From positions 1-64,000 of the forward strand of contig WGMX01000028.1 in NCBI GenBank assembly GCA_016124855.1: a stretch of DNA of 64,000 nt, given 5' to 3'. The notes under the pieces were generated by a model. The model worked only from the letters and a program-made list of their open reading frames with translations. It had not been told where the DNA came from and did not search any database. Every line of letters begins with the position of its first letter. The first letter of the stretch is position 1. The position numbers and the translations under genes are program-made. The stretch is from Anaerolineaceae bacterium. Its GTDB lineage: Bacteria; Chloroflexota; Anaerolineae; Aggregatilineales; Phototrophicaceae. Below are positions 55,034 through 64,000 of the stretch, piece by piece.

Positions 55034-56002
55034 ATGCTCAAATTGTCCGAATTTGTTCCATTTCTTAAGCGCAACGCCGCCGGCTATATGTTTCTTACGC
55101 CGTGGCTTATCGGTTTTTTTGTCCTCACGCTCTATCCGTTGGCATACTCGCTCGGATTAAGTTTCACAAATTATGACTTCACCAAACCTGACTCAACACA
55201 ATGGATCGGGTTAGGTAATTATATAAAAATGTTCGGGTCAATATTCGGAATATCCGAATTTACGTCTTCCACGGGTGAAGTTATGCGTGTGGATCCTTAT
55301 TACTTAAAATCGCTATCCGTGACGTTAAATTACGTGTTCGTGTCTGTGCCGTTAAAGCTGGTCTTTGCACTCGCAATCGCGGTGTTGATGAACCAGAAAC
55401 TTCGGGGGGTATCATTCTACCGCGTTATATATTACATACCTACGCTCCTCGGTGGCTCGGTAGCCATCGCGGTATTATGGAGGAAGCTGTTCGAGAAAGA
55501 TGGGCTGGTTAACGGGGTGCTGGCAGCACTGGGTTTTACCAATCTCCCCAGTTGGATTACAAATCCTAACTTCGCGCTTGCAACACTTATTTTGCTGTCG
55601 GTGTGGCAGTTCGGCTCGTCGATGATTATCTTTCTTGCCGGACTGAAACAAATTCCGCAAGAGTATTACGATGCGGCAAGCGTGGACGGCGCGACTAAAT
55701 TACGGCAGTTCTTTTCAATCACAATTCCCTTGCTCTCGCCGGTTATTTTGTTCACGCTGGTTATACAGATTATATCCGCTTTTCAAGTGTTCACCCAAGC
55801 ATACATCATTGGAGGGGGCAAGGGAGGCGTACTTAATTCCACCCTCTTTTATACCTTGCATTTGTATATTCAAGGGTGGACATATCACCAGATGGGATAT
55901 GCATCCGCTATGGCTTGGGTACTACTCCTCATTATCGGGGTAATTACCGCCGTTGTTTTTAGGTCATCGGATTGGTGGGTGTCATACGGGGTTGGAGAAT
56001 AA
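55034..56002 (+). CDS. sugar ABC transporter permease, MalF/UgpA type
   Basis: 322 residues from the ATG at 55034, chosen by its AGGAAG ribosome binding site. Six transmembrane helices are expected. The N-terminal part (AAGYMFLTPWLIGFFVLTLYP) and the EAA-type coupling loop (EYYDAASVDGATKLRQFFSI) identify the CUT1 class. An extended periplasmic loop lies between the first and second helices (about 60-105). It forms a heterodimer with the next permease. No ATPase gene is in the cluster; a shared MsmX/UgpC-like ATPase from elsewhere is likely. Confidence 0.94.
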   Translation: MLKLSEFVPFLKRNAAGYMFLTPWLIGFFVLTLYPLAYSLGLSFTNYDFTKPDSTQWIGLGNYIKMFGSIFGISEFTSSTGEVMRVDPYYLKSLSVTLNYVFVSVPLKLVFALAIAVLMNQKLRGVSFYRVIYYIPTLLGGSVAIAVLWRKLFEKDGLVNGVLAALGFTNLPSWITNPNFALATLILLSVWQFGSSMIIFLAGLKQIPQEYYDAASVDGATKLRQFFSITIPLLSPVILFTLVIQIISAFQVFTQAYIIGGGKGGVLNSTLFYTLHLYIQGWTYHQMGYASAMAWVLLLIIGVITAVVFRSSDWWVSYGVGE

Positions 56003-56003
56003 C

Positions 56004-56849
56004 ATGAAAACCAATGTAATTGCACGCTATGGATTGACACATTTGATCATTATCGCATTAGGGTTATTTATGATTTATCCGGTCGTCTGGATGATTCTTA
56101 GCTCATTCAAAACGAACAATGCTATCTTCAGTGATCCGGGACTTATACCCACAACATTAACTTTTGAAAACTATGTTACAGGCTGGAAAGGTTACGCAGG
56201 TACATCATTTGGAACTTTTTTCGCAAACTCACTCGTCATATGCATGATTGCAATTGTTGGAAACCTCATATCGTGTTCGATGGCAGCATATGCTTTCGCA
56301 CGCCTTAAATTTTCGGGGCGGCGCTTCTGGTTCGCGATGATGATGATTACACTCATGCTTCCGGGGCATGTCACTCTCGTTCCTCGTTATATCCTTTTCA
56401 ACACCTTCGGATGGGTAGGCTCATTTCTTCCGATAATTGTGCCGAAATTCCTCGCGACAGACGCGTTTTTTGTGTTTCTTCTGGTTCAGTTTATGCGCAG
56501 TCTGCCAAAGGAGATAGAGGAAGCGGCAATTGTTGATGGATGTTCGAAGGTTGGCGTATATCTGCGTATCATACTACCACTTGCGGTTCCAGCCCTTGTC
56601 ACAACGGCATTATTTACGTTCTTGTGGACATGGGATGACTTTTTTAATCACCTGCTATATCTGACGAGGCCGGAAATCTTCACGGTATCGAGAGCACTGC
56701 GCACATTTGTTGGCGATGCAGGCGCGGTATCCAACTGGGGCGGTGCATTAGCAATGGCAACTATATCTATCATTCCGGCCTTTATTTTGTTTTTCTCCCT
56801 ACAAAAGTACTTTGTACAGGGTATCGCGACCACCGGAATAAAAGGCTAG
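56004..56849 (+). CDS. sugar ABC transporter permease, MalG/UgpE type
   Basis: 281 residues from the ATG at 56004 with GGAG eight bases before it; the frame also runs 17 codons upstream into the partner gene, which I reject. Six membrane segments are present, the conserved LGLFMIYPVVWMILSSFK start, and the EAA loop EIEEAAIVDGCSKVGVYLRI. It pairs with the MalF-type permease, whose stop codon lies one base before this start. Class CUT1. The binding-protein gene follows after 98 bases. Confidence 0.94.
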   Translation: MKTNVIARYGLTHLIIIALGLFMIYPVVWMILSSFKTNNAIFSDPGLIPTTLTFENYVTGWKGYAGTSFGTFFANSLVICMIAIVGNLISCSMAAYAFARLKFSGRRFWFAMMMITLMLPGHVTLVPRYILFNTFGWVGSFLPIIVPKFLATDAFFVFLLVQFMRSLPKEIEEAAIVDGCSKVGVYLRIILPLAVPALVTTALFTFLWTWDDFFNHLLYLTRPEIFTVSRALRTFVGDAGAVSNWGGALAMATISIIPAFILFFSLQKYFVQGIATTGIKG

Positions 56850-56872
56850 CCGAGTAAGAGGAGGACACAAAT

Positions 56873-56881
56873 ATGACATAA
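56873..56881 (+). other. two-codon ORF with perfect ribosome binding site
   Basis: AGGAGG (56859-56864) lies eight bases before ATG-ACA-TAA. This would be a start-stop unit coding only Met-Thr. It stands between the MalG-type permease stop and the binding-protein gene, which has its own AGGAG ribosome binding site. It could be a leftover start of an earlier gene or a ribosome-stalling/leader element. Confidence 0.3.
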
Positions 56882-56947
56882 GAAATAAGTTCGCATTTCG
56901 CAATTGTTCGTCCAATTAATAAACTATTTCAGAAATAGGAGAATTCA

Positions 56948-58258
56948 ATGATGAGAAAAATTCATACAATTGTCCCTATGGCGCTACTCATGCTTTTGCT
57001 AACAGTGTCTATCCAGCCAATCATGGCCCAGACGGACGGACTTCCTGCTTATACAGGTGGACCGGCTGAGCTCCGTATGGGATGGTGGGGAAACGACGAC
57101 CGCGCCCAGAGAACCCAAAAAGTTATCGACCTGTTTCAAGCGGCTTATCCCGACATCAAAGTCAAAGGCGAGCCAAATGGCGGAGCGAGTGATCACTTTC
57201 AAATTCTCGACACCCAGCTAGCGGCAAATAATGCCCCTGACTTAATCCAATTCGGAGGCAACTGGCCTGATTACAAGCAGTATCTTGAACCACTCAATGA
57301 CTATCTCGGTAAACAGCTCCTCATCAACACACCGGAACAATTCGACCAGACAGCGCTAATCCCCGCGACCGATTCGGATAAAAATCTATTTGCTATCAGT
57401 CTGGGAACAAACACGCTGGTACTTGCCTATAACAAGACGATGATTGAAGCAGCAGGAGTTGAACTTCCGAAGGATAACTTGACATGGGATGAGCTTATCG
57501 CCTATGGCAAAGAGCTTAAAGCTAAACTCCCTGAAGGTGTTGCCCCATTTGTTGACAACAGCACTAACCAAGCGAACTATCTCAGCTATTTCTACACTCA
57601 AGAAGGCACACCCATCTGGACGCTAGATGACGGCGGGAAATCCTATGCTACGGTTGAATCCGCCCAAAAATGGCTACAAATGTGGGCAGATATGCGCACT
57701 GAGGGCTTAATTCCTGATGCAGATACTACTTATACGTACACAGAGGCCGGGCCGGACAGTTCAGCATTCGTGGCGGGCAAAGCCGCTATCGATTTAGTTT
57801 GGAGCAACCAAGTGGCAGCGTATCAGGCAGCAATGACTGACAAGCTAGGCATGACAACACTTCCAGCAGGGGGCAAACCTGCATATGCTATTCAGATGAG
57901 CCAGTATTTGGCGATCAATAAGGATAGCAAGAATAAGGAAGCCGCTGCTCTTTTCGTCAACTTCTTTGTAACCAGCCCAGAAGCTGGCGCAATACTCCAA
58001 ACCAACCGGGGAGTACCTTCGTCACCGGTAGTGCGTGAAGCTATTGCGGATAAAGCTACGGCTACTGATGCCGAAGTATATAGGATCTATAATGTCATAG
58101 CAGATCGCACTATCCCTCAAGGACCGAACCTACCGAATGACCAAGAGTTTGTGAATGAACTTATACTAATAGGTCAAAAGGTAGCGTATGGCGAGTCATC
58201 CGTTGACCAAGGCGCCAAGGACTTGCAAACCTTGATCGAGCGGCTTGCTGTCAAGTAA
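56948..58258 (+). CDS. extracellular sugar-binding protein (family 1, MalE/UgpB type)
   Basis: 436 residues from the ATG at 56948 (the next codon is also ATG). The signal peptide is MMRKIHTIVPMALLMLLLTVSIQPIMAQ, processed near residue 28; the total is too long to quote but has one hydrophobic core. The mature part has the family 1 blocks LRMGWWGNDDRAQRTQKVID, NAPDLIQFGGNWPDY, and the tail KEAAALFVNFFVTSPEAGA. It binds the oligosaccharide for the MalFG-type channel. Expression is probably raised relative to the permeases, since it has its own ribosome binding site and is followed by a terminator. Confidence 0.93.
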   Translation: MMRKIHTIVPMALLMLLLTVSIQPIMAQTDGLPAYTGGPAELRMGWWGNDDRAQRTQKVIDLFQAAYPDIKVKGEPNGGASDHFQILDTQLAANNAPDLIQFGGNWPDYKQYLEPLNDYLGKQLLINTPEQFDQTALIPATDSDKNLFAISLGTNTLVLAYNKTMIEAAGVELPKDNLTWDELIAYGKELKAKLPEGVAPFVDNSTNQANYLSYFYTQEGTPIWTLDDGGKSYATVESAQKWLQMWADMRTEGLIPDADTTYTYTEAGPDSSAFVAGKAAIDLVWSNQVAAYQAAMTDKLGMTTLPAGGKPAYAIQMSQYLAINKDSKNKEAAALFVNFFVTSPEAGAILQTNRGVPSSPVVREAIADKATATDAEVYRIYNVIADRTIPQGPNLPNDQEFVNELILIGQKVAYGESSVDQGAKDLQTLIERLAVK

Positions 58259-58281
58259 GTTATAGTCACATATATCAATGG

Positions 58282-58304
58282 CGCGGGGTGAAGAAACCCC
58301 GCGT
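58282..58304 (+). terminator. terminator after the sugar-binding protein gene
   Basis: Arms CGCGGGGT (58282-58289) and ACCCCGCG (58296-58303) form a perfect eight-base stem with a six-base loop GAAGAA, followed by TCATTCAT. It separates the transporter genes from the rhamnosidase, which therefore needs either read-through or its own promoter. Confidence 0.7.
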
Positions 58305-58486
58305 CATTCATAATTATTGTCAAATTGTCGTACAGAAAAGTGGACAGAACAACTTCTGCTTCTTCAATGCATTAATATCTCGTAGCGTTTTTGATGGCCA
58401 AAACCATCGTGCCCCCCAGATGACAAGTTTCAAAACGCAAACTAAGGTAAACTGCGGACGATCACAATGTACCCATGAGGTCAATC

Positions 58487-61159
58487 ATGAAAATATGCCG
58501 TCTCAAGACAAACCATGTCACAAATCCTTTGGGCTTCACAATCGAAAAACCAATTTTCACTTGGACTGTCGAGAATACCCAAGACAAAGTCCAAACTGCG
58601 GCCCAAGTTACCATGAGTCTTGATAAACATTTCAAACAGGTAATTTTCGACAGCGGTAAGATTGATGGCCAAAGTATCGACAGTTTAGGTTACCACCCGC
58701 CCATTCAACTTAAACCCCGCACACGTTATTATTGGAAAGTCAGGGTTTGGGGAGAAACGGAAAGTGCTGAAAGTTCTACCGTTTGGTTTGAAACCTCAAA
58801 AATGGATGAGAAATGGCAGGCTGAATGGATATCGCCATGTTTCGAGAACACCCTGATTCACCCCACACTGTATCAACATTTCGAGCTTCATTCACCTGTT
58901 GCAAACGCACGGGCATATATTTGCGGACTCGGATTATATCATTTTGAACTGAATGGGCAGAAGGTCGGAGAAGAGTATTTCACACCTTACTGCAATGCCT
59001 ATGACCAGTGGATTCAATATCAAACCTTCGACATCACAGAAGTTCTGCAAGTAGGCTCGAATGTGATTGCGGTCATGTTAGGAAATGGTTGGTATAAAGG
59101 ACGCTATGGAGCCAATGGCGGCAAGACAGATTTTTATGGGAATCAATTCGCGCTGATTTGCGAGATTCACATCACCTTAGCAGATGGAAGTGAACTTCTC
59201 ATTGTGTCCGATCCCACATGGAAAGCGCAGCAATCACCTATTATTTCGAGCGACATATTTGATGGTGAGGTATACGACGCCCGCATTAATAGGAACGTAC
59301 CATCGTTAAATCGGCCCTATGAGGTGAAGCCGATTGCAATTGACTTGGGTCTATTAGAGGCGAGAAGATCGCTACCTGTCTATGTAAATGAGGAAATCAG
59401 ACCTACTGCCGTAATCTACACACCTGCCGGGGAAACAGTATTGGATTTTGGTCAAAATATGACTGGTTGGGTACGTTTTAAAACAAGCGCACCAACTGGT
59501 ACACATATACATTTACAGTTCGGTGAGGTACTGCAAGACGGCAATTTTTTTCGCGATAACCTGCGCACTGCAAAGGCTGAATACACATATATTGCTGACG
59601 GCGGTGACGCGGTTGTAATGCCTTATTTCACATTCTATGGTTTCAGGTACGTCAAAATTGAAGGCTGGATAGGCAAGCTTGATGTTGATAATTTTATGGG
59701 TTGTGTCATTTATTCACGGATGGATATTACCGGAGAGATTGAGACATCAAATAAGAAAGTTAATCAACTTTTCCAAAATGCGATGTGGGGGCAGAAAGGT
59801 AATTTTCTCGACATTCCGACTGACTGTCCTCAACGAGATGAGCGGTTGGGATGGACTGGAGATATTCAAATTTTTTCGGGTACAGCCGGCTTCAACATGG
59901 ATGTTGCTGCATTTTTGTCCAAATATTTATATGACTTGAGAAAAGAACAGTTAAAAACCGGTGGTATGGTTCCTCACATCATTCCGATGGTCAATTTAGA
60001 TAAGGGTGGTTCTTGCGCTTGGGGTGATGTGGCTACAATTGTACCGTGGAACATGTACGAAATTTATGGTGAAACGAGCATTTTGGAACAACAATACGAG
60101 AGTATGCGGGATTGGGTAAATTACATTCGAGGGGTGGATGACCGCTCGGGCGGCAAACGCCTGTGGACAGAAGGCACACACTTTGGTGACTGGTTAGCGC
60201 TGGATGTTACTATTAGCGACCCAACATCTAGAAAAGGCGGCACAGCCGAGGATTTTATCGCATCGGCCTTCTATTGTTATTCAGCGCGATTGGTTGCTAA
60301 AGCTGCCGTCGTACTTGGTAAGATGAATGAAGCCGAAGAGTACGAGCAGTTATCAATGGCAGTCAAGACGGCAATTCAAAATGAATACTTCACTGCAACT
60401 GGACGGCTGGCTATTCCTACGCAAACAGCATATGTCTTAGCACTCTTCATGGATCTCGTACCCGATATGCACCGCCAACGTGTTGAAAATGATCTTATTG
60501 CTATGCTTAACAAGGACAAGGTGCATTTACGGACTGGTTTTGTAGGCACACCTTATCTTTGCCGGGTACTTTCGAAAATTGGCGCAAATGATTTAGCCTA
60601 TAAACTTCTTCTAAACGAAGATTATCCATCATGGTTGTATGCCATCAACCTAGGTGCGACAACAATTTGGGAACGATGGAATTCTCTAAATCCTGATGGC
60701 ACTATCAGTTCAACAGGCATGAATTCGCTCAACCACTACGCCTATGGTTCCATAGTCGAATGGATGTATCGCGATATGTGTGGGCTGAATCCAACTTCAG
60801 ACAGCGATGGTGTGGCAGGGTTTCGCCATGCTAAAATCGCACCGAAGCCCGATAAGTCACTTCAATGGGCAAGGGCCTCTTATCAGTCGGCCGCTGGTTT
60901 ATACAAATGCAGTTGGTCTTTTGATGAAGCAGGACAACTTAACATCCAAATCGAAATACCTTTTAACGCGTCCGCCAACGTTACTATTCCTAACTTCTAT
61001 GGTTGCGAAATCCTCGTCAACAATCACAGTGTTGCCAATGTTGAGCATGATGACGACAATATCAATTTGACACTCGGCGCAGGAAATTACGAAATTAACT
61101 ATCAATTGTCGACTCAAATGAATAGAAACGAGCAAACATCAGTTTCTGAAATCAAATAG
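58487..61159 (+). CDS. alpha-L-rhamnosidase, glycoside hydrolase family 78
   Basis: 890 residues from the ATG at 58487, with GAGG six bases before it; an ATG four codons upstream is less well placed. The N-terminus (FTIEKPIFTWTVENT) matches the GH78 fibronectin-like domain. The carbohydrate-binding domain follows at about 130-280. The catalytic (alpha/alpha)6 barrel has the key block DCPQRDERLGWTGDIQIF with acidic residues around the active site, and the GMNSLNHYAYGSIVEWMY block near the end. No signal peptide is present, so it acts inside the cell on imported rhamnosides. Part of the sugar locus, downstream of the importer. Confidence 0.94.
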   Translation: MKICRLKTNHVTNPLGFTIEKPIFTWTVENTQDKVQTAAQVTMSLDKHFKQVIFDSGKIDGQSIDSLGYHPPIQLKPRTRYYWKVRVWGETESAESSTVWFETSKMDEKWQAEWISPCFENTLIHPTLYQHFELHSPVANARAYICGLGLYHFELNGQKVGEEYFTPYCNAYDQWIQYQTFDITEVLQVGSNVIAVMLGNGWYKGRYGANGGKTDFYGNQFALICEIHITLADGSELLIVSDPTWKAQQSPIISSDIFDGEVYDARINRNVPSLNRPYEVKPIAIDLGLLEARRSLPVYVNEEIRPTAVIYTPAGETVLDFGQNMTGWVRFKTSAPTGTHIHLQFGEVLQDGNFFRDNLRTAKAEYTYIADGGDAVVMPYFTFYGFRYVKIEGWIGKLDVDNFMGCVIYSRMDITGEIETSNKKVNQLFQNAMWGQKGNFLDIPTDCPQRDERLGWTGDIQIFSGTAGFNMDVAAFLSKYLYDLRKEQLKTGGMVPHIIPMVNLDKGGSCAWGDVATIVPWNMYEIYGETSILEQQYESMRDWVNYIRGVDDRSGGKRLWTEGTHFGDWLALDVTISDPTSRKGGTAEDFIASAFYCYSARLVAKAAVVLGKMNEAEEYEQLSMAVKTAIQNEYFTATGRLAIPTQTAYVLALFMDLVPDMHRQRVENDLIAMLNKDKVHLRTGFVGTPYLCRVLSKIGANDLAYKLLLNEDYPSWLYAINLGATTIWERWNSLNPDGTISSTGMNSLNHYAYGSIVEWMYRDMCGLNPTSDSDGVAGFRHAKIAPKPDKSLQWARASYQSAAGLYKCSWSFDEAGQLNIQIEIPFNASANVTIPNFYGCEILVNNHSVANVEHDDDNINLTLGAGNYEINYQLSTQMNRNEQTSVSEIK

Positions 61160-61177
61160 CCTTTAATTATCACAATA

Positions 61178-63790
61178 TTACTTCATATGTTGCTCCAGAA
61201 TTAAGCCAATTTGTTGCGCGCGGATAATTGCCTGAGAGCGATTGGCGACATCAAGTTTGCGATAAATGCTTAGGGTGTGTGTTTTGACCGTACCAACGCC
61301 AATCACAAGTTGCTCTGCAATCTGTGGGTTGGTAAGACCGTTCGCCAAAAGGAGTAGAATTTCACGTTCACGAGCCGTAAGAATAGTTTCATGTGGTGGT
61401 TTAGAGAAATTAGACAATCTGCGACCTACTTGTGAAACATACTCTTCCACAGTACGTTTAGGCAATACTGCCCCTTGTTCCCAGTGCATCTGGTAATCAT
61501 GGTCACCAATTTTTTCCTGCAATTGAATTTGAAGACGATTGAGTAATGACCACTGGCGTGCCCAACTCAAGGCCAAATCTTGGTCGGTGAAAACCCATGA
61601 CAACAATTCGACGGCTTTTGTCGGATTACTTTCTGAGAGTACACACACAACACTTGGCACAATCCAAAGGGTTGTCACGGAAGTAATATCGGGATCGGTT
61701 ACTTGAAATAGTTTTTCGATAAAGGTATGTGCTTCAGATAGATTTCCTAACCCACAGGATAACGCAGCCATCGCCCAATAAAGCAGCTGAAATCCCATCT
61801 TGTCTATTGTATGGCGTTTACCCAGTTCACTAATCCGCATAGCCTCGGCATAATCTTCATCTAAACAAGCCAAGAGAATAAGCAGCGATTGATTATAGGG
61901 TTGAAATATCTGTGGTCGAATATCTTCATTGATTGCTAGTGAGCGCTGCGCATATTCACGACAAGTGGCGAAATCCGATTGAAAGAAGGCAGAAAGTGCT
62001 AACAAACTTAAAGCATGAGCAGTCTGCCCCTGATGGCCTGCTTCGGTCGCGACTTGAAGGGATTCCTCGATATAGACTTGCCCTTTGGTATACTGACTGT
62101 TCTGGAGACAATATGAACCAAGATTGAGCAAACAGGTAACAAGTGTGGCGCGATTATTGGTAATTCGTGCCAGCCCCATGCTTTGTTCCGTATATTTGTT
62201 GGCCACATCAGGTTGGTTGAGATTGTAGTAAACATAGCCGAGGCGATGCATTATCCAAGATATATAGTAAGGATCATTAACTGCTTCGAATAATTCAAGA
62301 CCTGCCTCTAAAGGTGTCAACGCGTCGGCGTATCGATGCATACCAATCAATGCAAAAGCCTTTACAAGATGGCAAAATGCAACCTCAAATTGGTCGTCAG
62401 CTTCTAAAGCAATATCCTGCGCCAATTGAATATCAGCGAAAGGTCGTTCATAATTATCCTGATATACCCAGTGTAGATATCCCCACCTACGCGCAAGCAA
62501 CCGTCCTTTTAGCAAAACATCGCTAAAAGAAATGTGAAGTCCTTGGTCAAACATTGCGATAACGTCACGGTAACGACTACCCAAATATCCAAACAGGTAC
62601 AAGCTGTCAAGCATAGCGTGCAAATTGTCTGTATTTTGATGGTTAACTGACCAGTTCCATGCCTGACGAATATTGTCAAAGTCATCTTTAATCTGTTGAA
62701 TGGCATTTAGCTGTTCAGGTTGCTTAAGCACAGTATCAAATTGATGCATGCTCTTTGCGAAGTACTGGCTAAATCGTGCAAGAGTTGTTTCGTTTTCGCC
62801 AAAAGTGACCAATTTTTGTGCGCCATATTGCCGGAGCAATTCATGAATGTTAAAACGGGTAGCGTTTGTGGTATGAATAAGGGATTTTTCTACCAATGCG
62901 AGCAAGGTTGGGAGATCGGCTCCGGCAACGAATTCTGATGCCTGTTGATCGAAACCACCACAAAAAACCGATAATTTTGCAAATGCGGATTGCTCGGCTA
63001 TAGATAACAATTTCCAGGATTGATCAAAGGTCAAACGCATACTACGATGCCGACCCTCAATATTCCTAACTGTTGTAGTAAGAAAATCAAGATCATGCTG
63101 CATCTGGACGGCAATCTGTTCTGCCGAGAGGCCTTTGAGCCATGCAGCGGCCAATTCAAGTGCTAAAGGCAGTCCATCTGCAATTTGGCAAATACGAATC
63201 ACAGCATCCAGATTAGAATCAAGGGAAAAGTTCGGCTGCATCCGCAGTGCATGGTACTGAAAGAGCTGCACAGCCTCATATTCTTCCAGATTATCGGAAT
63301 AGATACTCAATGGAGTCTGCATTCCTTGTAACGGAAATAACCATTCTTCCCGCAGGTTAAGCGTCTCGCGCGATGTCACAATTATCTTCACTTTAGGCGC
63401 ATTAGTAAGCAACTCACTGACGAAAGAGGCTTTATCCAAAAGATGCTCAAAATTATCAAGCAAGAGAAGAAGCGATTTATCGTGCAAGCGGTCATAAAGC
63501 TGGTGCTCTGGTGGCATTGCTCCGTAGAATGTTATACCTAGTGTCTGAGCAATCGAAGGCACAAGCAATTCACTACTGCTAACTGACTGTAAGCCAATAA
63601 AGTATACTCCGTGATCAAATATAGTTTGAGAAAGCTGAGCAGCTTGAATTGCCAATCGTGTTTTGCCACACCCGCCTGTGCCAGTAATTGTCAAAAGGCG
63701 GCAATCAGGATTTACCAGACGGGCACATACATCATTGACTGCTTGTGCGCGTCCGAAAAATGGACTTAGTTGAACAGGAAATTGCGACAT
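61178..63790 (-). CDS. MalT-like ATP-dependent LuxR-family transcription activator
   Basis: 870 residues from the ATG at 63790, supported by GAAGGT in front; an ATG five codons upstream is also possible. The N-terminal STAND-type NTPase has Walker A GTGGCGKT (37-44) and LLLLDNFEHLLDK. A winged-helix part and a TPR-rich region of about 400 residues follow. The C-terminal LuxR helix-turn-helix, about residues 800-860, contains LTAREREILLLLANGLTNPQIA and VKTHTLSIYRKLDV. Proteins of this type multimerise on binding ATP and an inducer and then activate promoters. Location next to the rhamnosidase makes it a candidate regulator of the sugar locus. Confidence 0.93.
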   Translation of the reverse strand: MSQFPVQLSPFFGRAQAVNDVCARLVNPDCRLLTITGTGGCGKTRLAIQAAQLSQTIFDHGVYFIGLQSVSSSELLVPSIAQTLGITFYGAMPPEHQLYDRLHDKSLLLLLDNFEHLLDKASFVSELLTNAPKVKIIVTSRETLNLREEWLFPLQGMQTPLSIYSDNLEEYEAVQLFQYHALRMQPNFSLDSNLDAVIRICQIADGLPLALELAAAWLKGLSAEQIAVQMQHDLDFLTTTVRNIEGRHRSMRLTFDQSWKLLSIAEQSAFAKLSVFCGGFDQQASEFVAGADLPTLLALVEKSLIHTTNATRFNIHELLRQYGAQKLVTFGENETTLARFSQYFAKSMHQFDTVLKQPEQLNAIQQIKDDFDNIRQAWNWSVNHQNTDNLHAMLDSLYLFGYLGSRYRDVIAMFDQGLHISFSDVLLKGRLLARRWGYLHWVYQDNYERPFADIQLAQDIALEADDQFEVAFCHLVKAFALIGMHRYADALTPLEAGLELFEAVNDPYYISWIMHRLGYVYYNLNQPDVANKYTEQSMGLARITNNRATLVTCLLNLGSYCLQNSQYTKGQVYIEESLQVATEAGHQGQTAHALSLLALSAFFQSDFATCREYAQRSLAINEDIRPQIFQPYNQSLLILLACLDEDYAEAMRISELGKRHTIDKMGFQLLYWAMAALSCGLGNLSEAHTFIEKLFQVTDPDITSVTTLWIVPSVVCVLSESNPTKAVELLSWVFTDQDLALSWARQWSLLNRLQIQLQEKIGDHDYQMHWEQGAVLPKRTVEEYVSQVGRRLSNFSKPPHETILTAREREILLLLANGLTNPQIAEQLVIGVGTVKTHTLSIYRKLDVANRSQAIIRAQQIGLILEQHMK

Positions 63791-64000
63791 TATATTTACC
63801 TTCATTCAGTCCTAATCCAACTCAAAAATCGTCTCTAAGATTTTACACTGGAAGATATGACGAGTTTGCTCATCGATATAATACAAGGTTCTTTACGCTT
63901 ATATCAGATCTATCTCATGCGCAGCGCGGGAAGATGAAACGAATTTGGGGAATTAACTCACTTATCAATTGACGTTCTGAACGCCACAGCAATATCCTCA
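63791..64000. other. upstream region of the MalT-like gene
   Basis: No gene seen in the last 210 bases. The plus strand is open from 63745 to 63972 but the product is a shadow of the regulator start and has no ribosome binding site. The region should contain the promoter of the MalT-like gene on the minus strand; I could not point to a convincing -35/-10 pair. Confidence 0.4.

Noticed and set aside
58288..58623. 111-codon frame before the rhamnosidase
   Set aside because: Overlaps the terminator and the GH78 gene in another frame; composition not protein-like.

Overview
The window looks like a chromosomal segment of a Chloroflexota bacterium, probably class Anaerolineae or a close relative. 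This is inference from protein style: threonine/proline-rich extracytoplasmic linkers, PstS-like proteins with Ala/Thr/Glu tails, an isolated nuoB-nuoCD-nuoI cluster, and several small membrane proteins of a type I associate with that phylum. Base composition is near balanced. I see no rRNA, tRNA, CRISPR array, transposase, integrase or phage gene.

Layout. 1-6.5 kb: end of a DUF58/MoxR operon with two small membrane proteins, a Nudix hydrolase, then a forward run of an SbnI/SerK-like serine kinase, an ACT-domain protein, a small unknown coupled to a membrane-anchored JAMM peptidase, and a prepilin-type peptidase, followed by about 0.8 kb without a convincing gene. 6.6-18.7 kb: housekeeping genes: mnmA with a cysteine desulfurase (tRNA thiolation), eno-pyk (lower glycolysis), a zinc-ribbon membrane protein, radC, yebC-ruvC-ruvA, thyX, a lipoprotein and a membrane protein. 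18.7-27.5 kb: group II truncated haemoglobin, a tandem PstS-like binding protein, an exonuclease-DinG helicase fusion, a Cys-rich unknown, a histidine kinase and an aldehyde dehydrogenase. 27.5-32.7 kb: iscX-nuoB-nuoCD-nuoI, then an Mrp-type Fe-S carrier ATPase. 32.7-42.2 kb: STAS/RsbW-like switch pair, a class A beta-lactamase-like membrane protein, a Nudix protein, a 1129-residue sensor whose phospho-acceptor histidine is replaced by Gln, a LysM protein and a Gfo/Idh/MocA oxidoreductase. 42.9-47.5 kb: a complete branched-chain amino-acid ABC operon on the minus strand (livK-livH-livM-livG-livF). 47.7-52.6 kb: soluble transhydrogenase and an iron-siderophore fecCDE set without a binding protein. 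52.7-63.8 kb: a carbohydrate locus with a GH43 enzyme, a LacI regulator with a clear promoter-operator, a MalFG/E-type ABC importer, a GH78 rhamnosidase and a MalT-like LuxR regulator.

The clearest unexplained signal is a 29-residue C-terminal tail that is identical in the NuoB and NuoI proteins although the two DNA copies differ at 16 of 29 codons, every difference silent. This points to selection on the peptide rather than recent copying. Other points worth following: IscX coupled by a TAATG overlap to nuoB; the pseudo-kinase and LysM pair; the SerK-like/ACT/JAMM cluster; palindromic hairpins on both sides of mnmA; a LacI operator placed at the start of its own transcript; and a two-codon ORF with a perfect ribosome binding site in front of the sugar-binding protein gene.

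How the parts fit (inference). The two glycosidases at 52.7-61.2 kb show no signal peptide, so imported oligosaccharides are probably cut inside the cell, with LacI and the MalT-like protein as alternative sensors. IscX, Mrp and the cysteine desulfurase all belong to Fe-S or sulfur trafficking and would serve the Fe-S rich Nuo proteins.
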